A stretch of DNA of 64,000 nucleotides, from contig JAFDVL010000088.1 in the NCBI GenBank assembly GCA_018268995.1, forward strand, positions 1 to 64,000, read 5' to 3'. Under the pieces are notes generated by a model. That model saw nothing but the letters and a program-made list of their open reading frames with translations, made no database searches and had not been told where the DNA came from. A program made the translations under genes and the position numbers. This DNA is from Acidobacteriota bacterium. GTDB taxonomy: Bacteria; Acidobacteriota; Blastocatellia; RBC074. This document shows positions 52,401 through 60,865 of the stretch, in pieces; position 1 is the stretch's first letter, and every line of letters begins with the position of its first letter.

Positions 52401-55400
52401 GGCTGGCCAGCAGCTTCGGGTAGAGGTGAATCAATCGAATTCCTCAGGCATTAACATTTACCTGATTGACGCCACTGGCAGGGTAATCACTAACAGCGCC
52501 AACCGCCTGCCCAATGGCGATGGCTACTTTGCGATTCCAACTACAGGCAATTATCTGCTTGAAATTGCGAACACAGCGGCGTTTATCAATACGCCGTATA
52601 CGATGACGGTGAACTTAGTGGGTGCCAACTGTAACTACAAAGTTACACCTTCGACCACATACTTTGATTCTACAGGAGGAGCAGGCAGTCTTGATTTGGT
52701 GGCAGGAACTGAGTGCCCCTGGAACGCGAGCACGGGCGCGAGTTGGATCACACTCGCCGCCAACAATGGCAGTGGTAATACGAAAGTAGCTTTCACAGTC
52801 GCGCCAAATACAGCGGCGAATTTACGCACCGCCAGCATTTCCATCGCTGGCCAAACCATCATCATCAATCAGGCTGGAACCAGTGGTAGTTGTACAGAAA
52901 AACCCCTGGTGGCGGGGCAAACCGTGAGCGGAAAGTTAACGAGTGGAGATTGTCGAATTCGTGCGGTTCCAAGCTCATTTACTACCTTTGCAGATCGTTA
53001 TTCATTCAGTGGAACAGAAGGCCAACAAATCTTGCTGAGTCTGCGAACGACTTCCAGTTTCTCAGGCATCACGATGTATCTGACCGATGCCACCGGAAAG
53101 GTTTTGGCCAGTAGCAGCAGTCGCCTTCCAACCAGCGGCGGATATTTCCGCCTTCCGGCCTCTGGCGATTACTTCGTCGAAGTCGCCGCGTCTTCACTGC
53201 TTGATTACTTCTTAACGTTTTCGGTGTTGCCAGTCGGCTGCAACCTTGCTATTGCACCTAATCTTGCCACTGTCGAAGCAACTGGCGGCAACGGAACGTT
53301 CAAAGTCATCGCTGGTCAGACCTGCCCGTGGAGTGTAGCGGACATTCCTGACTGGGTTACGATCAGCACAGGCAGTGGCGGCACAGGAAGCAGCACAGTG
53401 AATTTCACTGTGGCAGCCAATACAGCCAGCTCCCGCCGTCGCGCGACACTCACCGTTGGCGGCCAGGTCTTTAATATCGAACAACCCGGTAGCAGCGGCA
53501 GTTGCGGCACAACCACACTCACATCAGGACAAGCGGTGAAAGGCACACTTGGCGCGGCAGATTGCCGTCCAGATGTGCCTGAAACAGCGCGTCCCATTAC
53601 GGATCGCTATACGTTTATGGGGATGGCGGGGAATCAAGTTGCGCTCAGCGCCGTTGCTGACCTCATTAACAATTTTACGCCGACGGTTTCAATCACGCTT
53701 CGTGATCCAGCGGGGGTCACATACGCAACCAACAATCAGCGTGTGCCGAACATTGGCTTTATGACCTTACCATCCGATGGGCAATACACGGTCGAAGTCA
53801 CGTCCAGCACTGCCTCCAACACGACGAATGTGAACTATTCACTTCTGCTGGAAACGGTCGCGCCACAATGCAGTTTCAAGGTTTCGCCAACAAACAACCT
53901 CTTTGAGGCGGCAGGGGGAACCAGCAGCATTGCCGTGCAAGCTACCGAAAATACTGCTGATCCGACGGCAGTGCTGGAAGCCAGTTTCTGTTTGTGGAAT
54001 GTGACGAACCTCCCCAGCTGGATCACCGTCAGCGACGGCGCAAGTGGAGCTGGCAATGGAACGGTCAATTTCAAAGTGGCCGAAAACACAAGCACAGTTT
54101 CGCGCGAAGCCACGATTTTAGTGGCTGGCAATCCGGTGCGCGTCGAGCAAGCGGGCAAGGGGGGCAGTTGCGGCGTGACTCCGCTGACGGTGGGGCAAAC
54201 TGTCAATGGAACCAATAGCTCGTTAGACTGTCGGTCACGTTTTCGCCGCACGACCAGCAGTTCCAGTTCCAGCGTGTATTATGCGCGGCAGTTTTCCTTC
54301 AATCTTACAGCCGGTCAACAACTGGCGCTGACTGCGACGAATACGTCGGGATTTTCCTTTACGCCATACCTGTATATTTACGACAGCCAGGGCGCTATCG
54401 TGGCGCAGGGCGAAGCGCGCTTGCCTGCGGGCACGGGCTTCTTCACCTTGCCTGCCACCGGAACCTATTTTGTCGAACTCACCTCACGGGATTCCACCTT
54501 TGGCAGCAGTTATAGCTGGACGTTGAATCTGAGCGCGCCAACCGCTTGCGCCATTTCTCTGCTGCCGCCACAAACCACCCGCTTTGACGAAAGCGGCGGC
54601 ACAGGAACAATCGGCCTTGTCGCAGGCACAGGTTGCCAATGGACAGCCCAGTCCAATGTTGACTGGCTGACGATCAATGCAAGTGGCACGGGCAACGGCC
54701 AAATTGACTTTACTGTCACCAGCAACCCGCTGAGCAGTTCACGACGCGGCACGATTACGGTAGACAACCAAACCGTTACTATCGAACAAACCGGCGTTGG
54801 CGGCACGAGCGCGATCACCCCGCTGACCTTTGGACAAACTATCGAAGGCAATTTGATTGCGGCGGATAGCACTGTCGTAATTTTCTCCTCGACTTACTAT
54901 GTAGATCGGTATTACCTCGACGCGACAGCCGGACAACAACTGGCATTGGCGTTTTCGACGGGAAATTCTTCAAGTTTCTCTGACCAACTCCTGCGCGTGC
55001 TGGCACCCAGCGGCAGTGAAGTGGCAAGCTCAACCAGCACGCCCAGCAGCCTTTGGACACGCTTGCCCATTAGTGGAAGGTATACGGTTGAAGTAACTTC
55101 CCGTTTCACGACAGATTATCAACTTGATGCGGAACTAGCCGCCGCAACCTGCAATTTCGTGGTTCGGCCAGCGGATCAAACTTTTGAACCAGGCGCGACC
55201 AAGGGAACGATTGATGTTATCGGCCCGCAGGATTGTGCCTGGTTGATCACCCGCATTCCAAGTTGGCTGACATTCACGTCCAAACGTTACAAAGGAACTG
55301 CCAAGGTGGAATTTGCCCTCCTCCCAAATTCAAGCACATCGCTGCAAATCGCCGACCTCACCGTCGCCGGACAACCAGCGCGCATTCAGCAGTTGGGTGT

Positions 55401-57531
55401 GGGTGGGTCTTGTACGGTGAAGCCAATCGCGCTGGGGCAGGTGATGACTGGGACAATTTTCAGTCAGGATTGCCGGAAGGGCTCCAGCGGCAGCTACCAT
55501 CGGTATCGCTTCAATGGAAATGCAGGTGATCAGATAGCAGTGGTCGGAACTGGCGCAAGCGGTCTTTCCCTGCTAAACGCGAACGGTACGACGTTCGCCA
55601 ACATCAGCGGTACACGCCTGCCAGAGGGAACCGGATATATTTCGCTTCCAACAACGGGGGATTACTTCGTGGACATTGAGGGAAGTGGAAGCTACTCCTA
55701 CAGACTGATGTCATCAGAAGCAGGCTGTGGCTACGTTCTTGCGACAACCAGACAAGGCTTTGCGACAAGCGGCGGCAACGGCTCAGTCAACGTGCTCAGT
55801 TTAGGCGGTTGTCCCTGGACAGCCAGCAGCGATGTAAGCTGGGTCACGATCAAAGCTGAAAATAGGACGGGCTCAGGCAATGGCGTAGTCAATTTCACCG
55901 TCGCACCCAACAACAGCATTAACGTTCGGCGAACTTCGCTTATCATCGCCGGACAAATATTTGTCGTGGAGCAAGCAGGCGTGGGGGGCGTCTGTACAGC
56001 GCTCCCGATCACGCCGGGCCAAAACATTCCAGGTTCCATCACACCTTCAGATTGTCAAAATCGTAAGCTGTATATCTTTAACGGCACGGCTGGACAACAG
56101 GTACTCTTGTCTCACTCCACCACCAGCGGCTCATACCTGTCTCTTTCGTTGCTGGCACCAGATGGTTCAAGCATTGCGTCCAACTCTGGATACACGCAAA
56201 TTTTTGTCCCGTTCAGTGGCACATATGTAACCTTGCCGCAAACTGGAACCTATACGATAGTCGTCGGCAGCAGTTCAACCGGCAGCAGGTATGACTATCA
56301 ACTAGGCTTATATCTGGCGGCTTGTGCGGTGTCCATTTCACCCCCCCCCTCCCCATTCGCCGCGACAGGTGGCAGTGGCACAGTTAATCTCAGCAGTGCC
56401 AACGGCTGTGGATGGTCAGCACTCAGCACCGCAAGTTGGATTCAAATCAAGTCTGCCAGCGGCACAGGCAATGGCAAGATCGAATTTACCGTGGCGTCCA
56501 ATACCAGCAGTGAACGACGCAACGGAACCATTCTCATTGGAGGAAAAACACTTAACATCGAACAGGCCGGAACGGGTGGCAATTGCCAGGTTACGCCACT
56601 GAAACCGGGGCAGTTTTTGTCAGGGACACTGGGATCAAATGATTGCCGTTCGCGCGTCTTGAGCAACAACAATTATGCCGAATGGTATTCGATCAGCGGC
56701 TTGACAGGCGATCAATTACAGGTACAGTTCACGGGCACTTTCACACCCACCTTATCACTGCTCACATCCGATGGCCGCGTGCTATCCACTGGCCGTGGGG
56801 AAACCTTGCCCTTAGCCAGCGGCTTTTACACCTTGCCTGCCAGCGGAGATTACCTGCTGGAGATCAGCAATGATTCCTTTAGCACAGGCAGCTACCGCGT
56901 CAGCTTCGTTACGGCGCGACCGGGTTGTGGATTCAATCTCAGCACGACCGGCCAGAAGTTTGAAGTCAACGGGGGCATCGGACGATTCAATGTCAGCGCT
57001 AACGGCACTTGCCAGTGGTATGCCTATAGCGATGTCAGCTGGATCACGGTTGGTGGGACAGGCGTTGGCATCGGCAGCAGTTCAGTGAATTACACCGTCG
57101 CAGCCAACACTACTGGATTGTCACGCTTAGGCCGTATTTACGTCAGTGGACAAATTTATACGGTCGAGCAGGCAGGCATTGGCGGGACGTGCAACATTGT
57201 TCCGATCAACTTCGGACAAACAATCACGGGAGAAGTAACCGAAGGCGATTGCCGTACGTTTATCAGGCCATCGAATCCCAGCTCCTTTGTTCAACGAGCT
57301 GATACTTATTCCTTTACGGGGATGACCGGAGATCGCATTGTCATCACAACCACCGCACAGGGCACAACTTTCACCCCGCAGGTTTCCCTGTTTGGCCCCA
57401 ACCGACAATTACTTGTGCAAGGAAACCGAATCCCGCGCGGTGGTGGCAGCTATATTCTCCCCGCAAATGGAACTTACCTGATTGAGATTTCGACAACAGG
57501 GGGGTATAGCGTGAAGCTGGAACTCCAGTAA
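49432..57531 (+). CDS. Giant exported protein: BNR-type propeller plus 11 BACON/PPC-like repeats
   Basis: A 2,699-aa protein. Residues about 10-30 form a signal or anchor helix. About 100-440 hold BNR/sortilin-like blades: RRSTDGGQNF, WRTDNGGTTW, WRSDDAGASW and TTTDGGKNW near residues 206, 250, 346 and 393. From residue 447 to the end, about 205-residue units alternate a BACON domain (C..., CxW, SWITI, GTGNGxVxFxVxxN, then V.QAG) with a PPC-like beta-sandwich (xC-x3-PIxxGQTxxGxL...DC, YSFTGxxGQ, LPxTGTYxxEV). BACON domains are thought to bind glycans or mucin; PPC domains are common in secreted enzymes. No protease or sortase signal was seen. ATG 49432 follows AGGAG; an earlier start would add 29 residues. 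A likely surface or secreted adhesin-type protein. Confidence 0.88.
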   Translation: MKSAFQRPRYAFTLFVILSFIGSLAFAFGYKAVASRTNQAVRQIAAQSPKPQTARTKSVQTFLPEDDPEVQEFFRLKRLPAGETLLSEERYAVARQKLQQMNQRSALEARPGRPSWQRITNSNTSSIAQNADSISRNLSNAKFYHGAVLPDGKSFVGGTTNQGVLRAIAQDGGYVWEQIQPGISGAVAVDRNYPNRIFINSQNFSLRRSTDGGQNFTELTRDIKDTGVLTPAFVVDELTSQRIWLGGTAIWRTDNGGTTWQQASASLAKEGKVSTLAYATSNHNFVLAGTSEGSIYRTFSGLTSMSEDKWQSAKPRSGYVSSVVVDAQNPSVIYATYATFGGAHVWRSDDAGASWANLDGEGANALPDMPVHSLVIDPRNAERLFIGTDLGVFTTTDGGKNWSVASPELGNVIVESLAIHATDETVKLFAFTYGNGVWQTNVSTEAECTYSISTSSNPTAFGGSFSIYVSTSSECGWTATSNTNWITITSAKAGKGSATINCTIPPSFEIGARTGTVTVGGQTVTVTQNGLAAGCEVKPIKVGETVSGTVKTGTCVPINSSSGTSYNAAYLTFTANQGDSLALIFQNEFPLEVRLIAPNGAITYASTTSNSLRIPSSGFLTIANTGTYLVEVVNYFSSSRGNFTMSLVAPSGPPACGELALSANSQTFEASGGNGTVEVSAGLSCNWMTKSNATWLTVVPANGTGNGTVSFAASSNTTAATRSGTLEIAGQTFTVTQAGTSGSCSATPINIGQTINAALTTGDCNSRYNFESSSPRPADLYSFTANEGQQVMVAATAPSLRLQVTVVDQNGMMITPYGIRAPLGTGYFTLPATGTYFLQVKTDPTNADQRTTNYSVSLLSAASGCGYVLSPTLKRYEGTGGNDTASVTSGNGCGWIATTHQDWITINTPAGNSSGNVEYTLAPNTTGRSRTGGIFVSGQSIAIEQAATGGTCNPLPLTLGQTVSGSLDLSDCRSSFVNSFATDRYELKATAGQQLRVEVNQSNSSGINIYLIDATGRVITNSANRLPNGDGYFAIPTTGNYLLEIANTAAFINTPYTMTVNLVGANCNYKVTPSTTYFDSTGGAGSLDLVAGTECPWNASTGASWITLAANNGSGNTKVAFTVAPNTAANLRTASISIAGQTIIINQAGTSGSCTEKPLVAGQTVSGKLTSGDCRIRAVPSSFTTFADRYSFSGTEGQQILLSLRTTSSFSGITMYLTDATGKVLASSSSRLPTSGGYFRLPASGDYFVEVAASSLLDYFLTFSVLPVGCNLAIAPNLATVEATGGNGTFKVIAGQTCPWSVADIPDWVTISTGSGGTGSSTVNFTVAANTASSRRRATLTVGGQVFNIEQPGSSGSCGTTTLTSGQAVKGTLGAADCRPDVPETARPITDRYTFMGMAGNQVALSAVADLINNFTPTVSITLRDPAGVTYATNNQRVPNIGFMTLPSDGQYTVEVTSSTASNTTNVNYSLLLETVAPQCSFKVSPTNNLFEAAGGTSSIAVQATENTADPTAVLEASFCLWNVTNLPSWITVSDGASGAGNGTVNFKVAENTSTVSREATILVAGNPVRVEQAGKGGSCGVTPLTVGQTVNGTNSSLDCRSRFRRTTSSSSSSVYYARQFSFNLTAGQQLALTATNTSGFSFTPYLYIYDSQGAIVAQGEARLPAGTGFFTLPATGTYFVELTSRDSTFGSSYSWTLNLSAPTACAISLLPPQTTRFDESGGTGTIGLVAGTGCQWTAQSNVDWLTINASGTGNGQIDFTVTSNPLSSSRRGTITVDNQTVTIEQTGVGGTSAITPLTFGQTIEGNLIAADSTVVIFSSTYYVDRYYLDATAGQQLALAFSTGNSSSFSDQLLRVLAPSGSEVASSTSTPSSLWTRLPISGRYTVEVTSRFTTDYQLDAELAAATCNFVVRPADQTFEPGATKGTIDVIGPQDCAWLITRIPSWLTFTSKRYKGTAKVEFALLPNSSTSLQIADLTVAGQPARIQQLGVGGSCTVKPIALGQVMTGTIFSQDCRKGSSGSYHRYRFNGNAGDQIAVVGTGASGLSLLNANGTTFANISGTRLPEGTGYISLPTTGDYFVDIEGSGSYSYRLMSSEAGCGYVLATTRQGFATSGGNGSVNVLSLGGCPWTASSDVSWVTIKAENRTGSGNGVVNFTVAPNNSINVRRTSLIIAGQIFVVEQAGVGGVCTALPITPGQNIPGSITPSDCQNRKLYIFNGTAGQQVLLSHSTTSGSYLSLSLLAPDGSSIASNSGYTQIFVPFSGTYVTLPQTGTYTIVVGSSSTGSRYDYQLGLYLAACAVSISPPPSPFAATGGSGTVNLSSANGCGWSALSTASWIQIKSASGTGNGKIEFTVASNTSSERRNGTILIGGKTLNIEQAGTGGNCQVTPLKPGQFLSGTLGSNDCRSRVLSNNNYAEWYSISGLTGDQLQVQFTGTFTPTLSLLTSDGRVLSTGRGETLPLASGFYTLPASGDYLLEISNDSFSTGSYRVSFVTARPGCGFNLSTTGQKFEVNGGIGRFNVSANGTCQWYAYSDVSWITVGGTGVGIGSSSVNYTVAANTTGLSRLGRIYVSGQIYTVEQAGIGGTCNIVPINFGQTITGEVTEGDCRTFIRPSNPSSFVQRADTYSFTGMTGDRIVITTTAQGTTFTPQVSLFGPNRQLLVQGNRIPRGGGSYILPANGTYLIEISTTGGYSVKLELQ
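50770..57531 (+). repeat. Eleven intragenic BACON+PPC repeat units of about 600 nt
   Basis: Units begin near 50770, 51393, 52021, 52627, 53236, 53866, 54544, 55147, 55723, 56320 and 56924. Each carries four cysteines, two per domain. Unit 6 has an insertion of about 12 residues before its CxW; the PPC of unit 7 has lost both its cysteines. Units are diverged at DNA level, so this is an old array. Confidence 0.85.
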
Positions 57532-57575
57532 TCATCAGGGATATTCTTTTGGCCACAGAACATCCCGCTTCAATC

Positions 57576-57616
57576 AAAAAGCGCAAGGAAGTTATCTTTC
57601 TTGCGCTTTTTCTTTT
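57576..57616. terminator. Strong rho-independent terminator
   Basis: AAAAAGCGCAAG (57576-57587) pairs perfectly over 12 bp with 57600-57611 around a 12-nt loop, followed by CTTTTT. It ends the giant gene; the A-rich left flank makes it usable from the other side for the small minus-strand gene that stops at 57632. Confidence 0.9.
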
Positions 57617-57631
57617 TGGAATTCAGAGAGA

Positions 57632-57886
57632 CTAGAACTCGAACTTCAACCGCACGCGACGTTCTTCCGGTTCAGGCGGCGGCGGATCATCACCACGGGC
57701 TTTCAGGTCTTGCAGGAGGGCGCTGCGGCGTTCCTGCGCAAGGCGGCGGCGCTCATCCACTTCGGCAATCGTGTGCAGATGGGCATCAATGACGGCCAAA
57801 TAGATACTGTCGCCGGTTTCGCTATACAATTCTCTGGTTGCCCGCAACTGTGACATTGCATGGCTTCTGCGCTGTTCGTCGGTCAT
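57632..57886 (-). CDS. Small charged protein, unknown function
   Basis: An 84-aa protein, MTDEQRRSHAMSQLRATRELY at the start and a Pro/Glu-rich C-terminus (DDPPPPEPEERRVRL). Mostly helical by composition, soluble. ATG 57886 is the most plausible start: a longer frame would run 61 codons upstream across a repeat. No ribosome site is obvious. Not recognised. Confidence 0.5.
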   Translation of the reverse strand: MTDEQRRSHAMSQLRATRELYSETGDSIYLAVIDAHLHTIAEVDERRRLAQERRSALLQDLKARGDDPPPPEPEERRVRLKFEF

Positions 57887-57996
57887 AATCGCAATTTCGA
57901 GAGGAAAAATTTTGCAATGAAATGCGAACGGTAAGATACAGCGTCTTGCACTTTCGAGCAACTGGCAAAGTACAGTAGACTGTCGCCTAAACATTC

Positions 57997-58053
57997 GGTC
58001 TTTGGTCTTCGACTTTTGTGCTGGCAAAAGACAAAGCCCCAAGGCTAAAGACC
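57997..58053. repeat. Imperfect palindrome of 'ggtctttggtctt/aaagacc' words
   Basis: GGTCTTTGGTCTTCGACTTTTG (57997-58018) is opposed by a related stretch from 58025 to 58053 with several offsets; the word agccccaaggctaa then repeats directly up to 58070. It ends just before the Nnr start. Confidence 0.5.
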
Positions 58054-58074
58054 CAAGCCCCAAGGTCAAACACT

Positions 58075-59709
58075 ATGAAAATTCTAACCGCCCAACAAAT
58101 GCGTGATATTGATCGGCTGACGGTCGAAAAAGCAGGTATCCCCTACGCCACGTTAATGGAAACAGCTGGCTCGCGGGTTGTGGAAGCAATTCTGGAACGG
58201 TATGGGCCAGTGGCAGGGAAAACCTTTCTAGTCATCTGTGGCAAAGGCAACAATGGCGGCGATGGTGCTGTCATTGCCCGCCTGCTGTGGATGCGCGGGG
58301 CACAGGTAAATGTGTGTTTGTACAGCAAACTGGAAGACAGCAAAGGCGATCCACGCGCAAATTTTGAAGCGGTCAAAGAACTGACCAATGCAGGACGAGG
58401 CCCCGACGGACGCGAGATTTTCTTTTCCGATGAAAGCAAATCCTATGGCCCCAGCGGAAAAACCGAAGCGTCATTCCCTTACCCGAATGCACCGGATTTC
58501 ATCGTAGATGCGCTGTTCGGAACGGGACTGTCGCGTCCAGCACAAGGCGCATTTGAGCAGGTCATTGAACAAATCAATCGCATCCGATCCGCCCCCAATT
58601 CCCGCACACGAGTTATTGCCGCTGACATTCCCTCCGGCTTACCTTCAGACGGTAGTCATCCGATTGGCCCGCATATCAAGGCGGATTTAACTGTCACCTT
58701 CACCGCGCCCAAATTGGGAAACGTGCTGCCACCGAATTGCTATGCAAACGGTGATTTAATCGTTGCCACGATTGGCACACCAGGTTGGTTGCTGGAAAAA
58801 GAATGCGATTCCAATATTTTCCTTGTCGAAGAAAAGCAAACTACGGATTGGTTGACTGCCTCGCGGCGTGCGCCGGATGCGCATAAAGGATCGGTTGGCG
58901 ACGTGCTGTTGATTGCTGGTTCGCGCGGCAAAACAGGAGCCGCAGCCTTAGCTGCTGAGGCAACGCTACGTGCTGGAGCGGGCCTCGTGACCGTTGCGAC
59001 TTCTGCTTCCGCCCAGGCACTGCTCGTCAACCAGGCTCGGACAGAAGTCATGACTGAATCGCTGCCCGAAAGTGTGATGGGTTCGATTTCCCCTGAAGCG
59101 CTGCAACCAGCATTGCAACTGGCCCATGATCGCAGCGTTGTCGCCATCGGCCCGGGTTTGTCTTCCGCTGAAGAGGGTGCCTGTCATTTCGTCTCAGAAT
59201 TTATCCGACAAAGGACGACGCCGATAGTTCTTGATGCCGATGGCCTCAATGCGCTCGCCCCCTGGCCGGAAAGCCTGCAAGGATCAGACGAGTTGCCGAT
59301 CATCATCACACCACACCCCGGTGAAATGGCGCGATTGACCAACAAAACCAATGCCCAGGTTGTTGCTGACCGTGTTGGTATCGCACGCGATCTTGCTATG
59401 AAGCAACACTTAATCGTCGTCCTGAAAGGCTCGCGTTCGATCATTGCTGCGCCCGATGGCAGCGTATTTGTGAATCCAACGGGCAATGCTGGAATGGCGA
59501 CCGCAGGCGCAGGCGACGTTTTGACCGGAATCCTTTCCGGCCTGCTAGCCCAACAGCTGCAACCCGCGTTAGGAGCCGTGATCACAAGCGTATATTTGCA
59601 CGGACTGGCAGGTGACATCGCAGCCAGCAACCTTGGGCAACGTTCGCTGATCGCCTCCGACATCACGAACTATCTCCATGAGGCAATCCTGAAATTTGAA
59701 CAGCGCTAA
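58075..59709 (+). CDS. Bifunctional NAD(P)H-hydrate repair enzyme
   Basis: A 544-aa fusion of an epimerase (YjeF_N, about 1-235, GKGNNGGDGAVIARLL) and an ADP/ATP-dependent dehydratase (about 250-544). The dehydratase shows GSRGKTGAAALAAEATLRAG, LDADGLNAL, ITPHPGEMARL and the phosphate-binding NAGMATAGAGDVLTGILSGL. It epimerises and dehydrates damaged NAD(P)HX. The start at 58075 begins MKILTAQQMRDID, the usual N-terminus. The tsaE gene follows, a common pairing in bacteria. Confidence 0.95.
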   Translation: MKILTAQQMRDIDRLTVEKAGIPYATLMETAGSRVVEAILERYGPVAGKTFLVICGKGNNGGDGAVIARLLWMRGAQVNVCLYSKLEDSKGDPRANFEAVKELTNAGRGPDGREIFFSDESKSYGPSGKTEASFPYPNAPDFIVDALFGTGLSRPAQGAFEQVIEQINRIRSAPNSRTRVIAADIPSGLPSDGSHPIGPHIKADLTVTFTAPKLGNVLPPNCYANGDLIVATIGTPGWLLEKECDSNIFLVEEKQTTDWLTASRRAPDAHKGSVGDVLLIAGSRGKTGAAALAAEATLRAGAGLVTVATSASAQALLVNQARTEVMTESLPESVMGSISPEALQPALQLAHDRSVVAIGPGLSSAEEGACHFVSEFIRQRTTPIVLDADGLNALAPWPESLQGSDELPIIITPHPGEMARLTNKTNAQVVADRVGIARDLAMKQHLIVVLKGSRSIIAAPDGSVFVNPTGNAGMATAGAGDVLTGILSGLLAQQLQPALGAVITSVYLHGLAGDIAASNLGQRSLIASDITNYLHEAILKFEQR

Positions 59710-59747
59710 CGCTTCAGATGAAACCTGTAACAAATGACAACTGCCCC

Positions 59748-60173
59748 ATGACAACTGGAAGTTTCACCACACACTCTGCCGAAGACACATTTGAACTGGC
59801 CTACAAGATTGGTGAGGACATTACCGCTTCCACCGTGTTCCTGCTGGAAGGCGATCTCGGCGCGGGAAAAACCGTTTTCGCCAAAGGCATCGCCGCTGGC
59901 TTGGACATTGATCCGGCAGAGGTCAATAGCCCAACCTTCACGCTCGTCAACGTTCACGAAGGCCGAATGCGCCTGTACCACCTTGATCTGTACCGATTGG
60001 AAGGCGAGTTGGAAGAAGTCTATGCGCTTGGTTTGGATGAAATGTTGAGCGAAGACAATGCAGTTGTTTTAATTGAATGGGCCGAACGATTGGGCACATT
60101 TCAGATTCCCAATGCCACACGCGTTCAGATCGTGGACGCAGGCGAGGATGATCGTAGGATTGTGATGACGTGA
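59748..60173 (+). CDS. tsaE: tRNA threonylcarbamoyladenosine biosynthesis ATPase
   Basis: A 141-aa small P-loop protein. Walker A GDLGAGKT is at 35-42, then NSPTFTLVNVHEG and LYHLDLYRL and LIEWAERL, the TsaE landmarks. It works with TsaB and TsaD in t6A formation at tRNA position 37; those genes are not in the window. Start ATG 59748 places the P-loop at the family position; ATG 59718 would add 10 residues and share a direct repeat (atgacaactg) with it. The upstream Nnr gene ends at 59709. Confidence 0.94.
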   Translation: MTTGSFTTHSAEDTFELAYKIGEDITASTVFLLEGDLGAGKTVFAKGIAAGLDIDPAEVNSPTFTLVNVHEGRMRLYHLDLYRLEGELEEVYALGLDEMLSEDNAVVLIEWAERLGTFQIPNATRVQIVDAGEDDRRIVMT

Positions 60174-60199
60174 TACCATCAAGCGAAAGGAGCTTTTTT

Positions 60200-60865
60200 A
60201 TGTCTGTTGCCATCGCCTCTGAATACACTGAAGCAATCGCACATTTGCCGAGAGGCGCAAAACTCGTGGCTGAGGATGTGCGATGGGATGAATATGAACA
60301 GTTGTTGAGCGAGCTTGGCCCGTCATATTCCGTGCGTGTTTTTTATGACCAAGGAAGGATGGAAATTGTGTCCCCGAAACCAATTCACGAACGACCTATT
60401 GAAATTTTGCATCGCCTGGTTATCGCCATCAGTGACCAGCTTGAGATTGACATTGAATCGCTTGGCTCGACCACATTGAAAAAGCAGATGCGCGAGGCGG
60501 GCGCGGAACCGGACGCCAGTTTTTATGTGCAGAATGCAGCGATAATTCATGGGCATCTTGACCTTGACCTTGCGCACGACCCACCGCCGGACATCGTCAT
60601 TGAAAGCGATCACACAAGCTCTTCGCTGGATAAATTCGACATTTACGCGCGACTTGGCGTGCCTGAAATTTGGCGCGTGTTCAGCCAGCAGGTCAGCTTC
60701 TGGTTGCTCAGCAACGATGCTTATGTCGAAGCCGAACACAGCCGCTCCTTCTCTTTTCTGACAGCGCAAGTGCTGAATAAATATTTAGAGCTGGGGTTGA
60801 TGAGTGGCGAACGCAACGCGGCCAAAGCCTTTCGAGACTGGATCAAAGCACAAACCAATTTATGA
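60200..60865 (+). CDS. Uma2 family (DUF820) PD-(D/E)XK-fold putative endonuclease, second copy
   Basis: A 221-aa protein of the same family as the gene at 2398 but clearly diverged. Landmarks are the early WDEYEQLLSELG, YDQGRMEIVSPKPIHERP, and the core PPPDIVIESDHTSSSLDKFDIYARLGVPEIWRV with the acidic and Lys residues. It lacks the acidic/basic tail of the first copy. AAAGGAG lies 8 nt before the ATG. Its stop overlaps the DinB start by 4 nt (ATGA). The role of Uma2 proteins is unproven. Confidence 0.85.
   Translation: MSVAIASEYTEAIAHLPRGAKLVAEDVRWDEYEQLLSELGPSYSVRVFYDQGRMEIVSPKPIHERPIEILHRLVIAISDQLEIDIESLGSTTLKKQMREAGAEPDASFYVQNAAIIHGHLDLDLAHDPPPDIVIESDHTSSSLDKFDIYARLGVPEIWRVFSQQVSFWLLSNDAYVEAEHSRSFSFLTAQVLNKYLELGLMSGERNAAKAFRDWIKAQTNL

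Noticed and set aside
50770..57531. Repeats that could be read as a CRISPR array or tandem satellite
   Set aside because: The periodicity is about 600 nt and lies in one open frame coding diverged protein domains; no 24-40 nt direct repeats with spacers.
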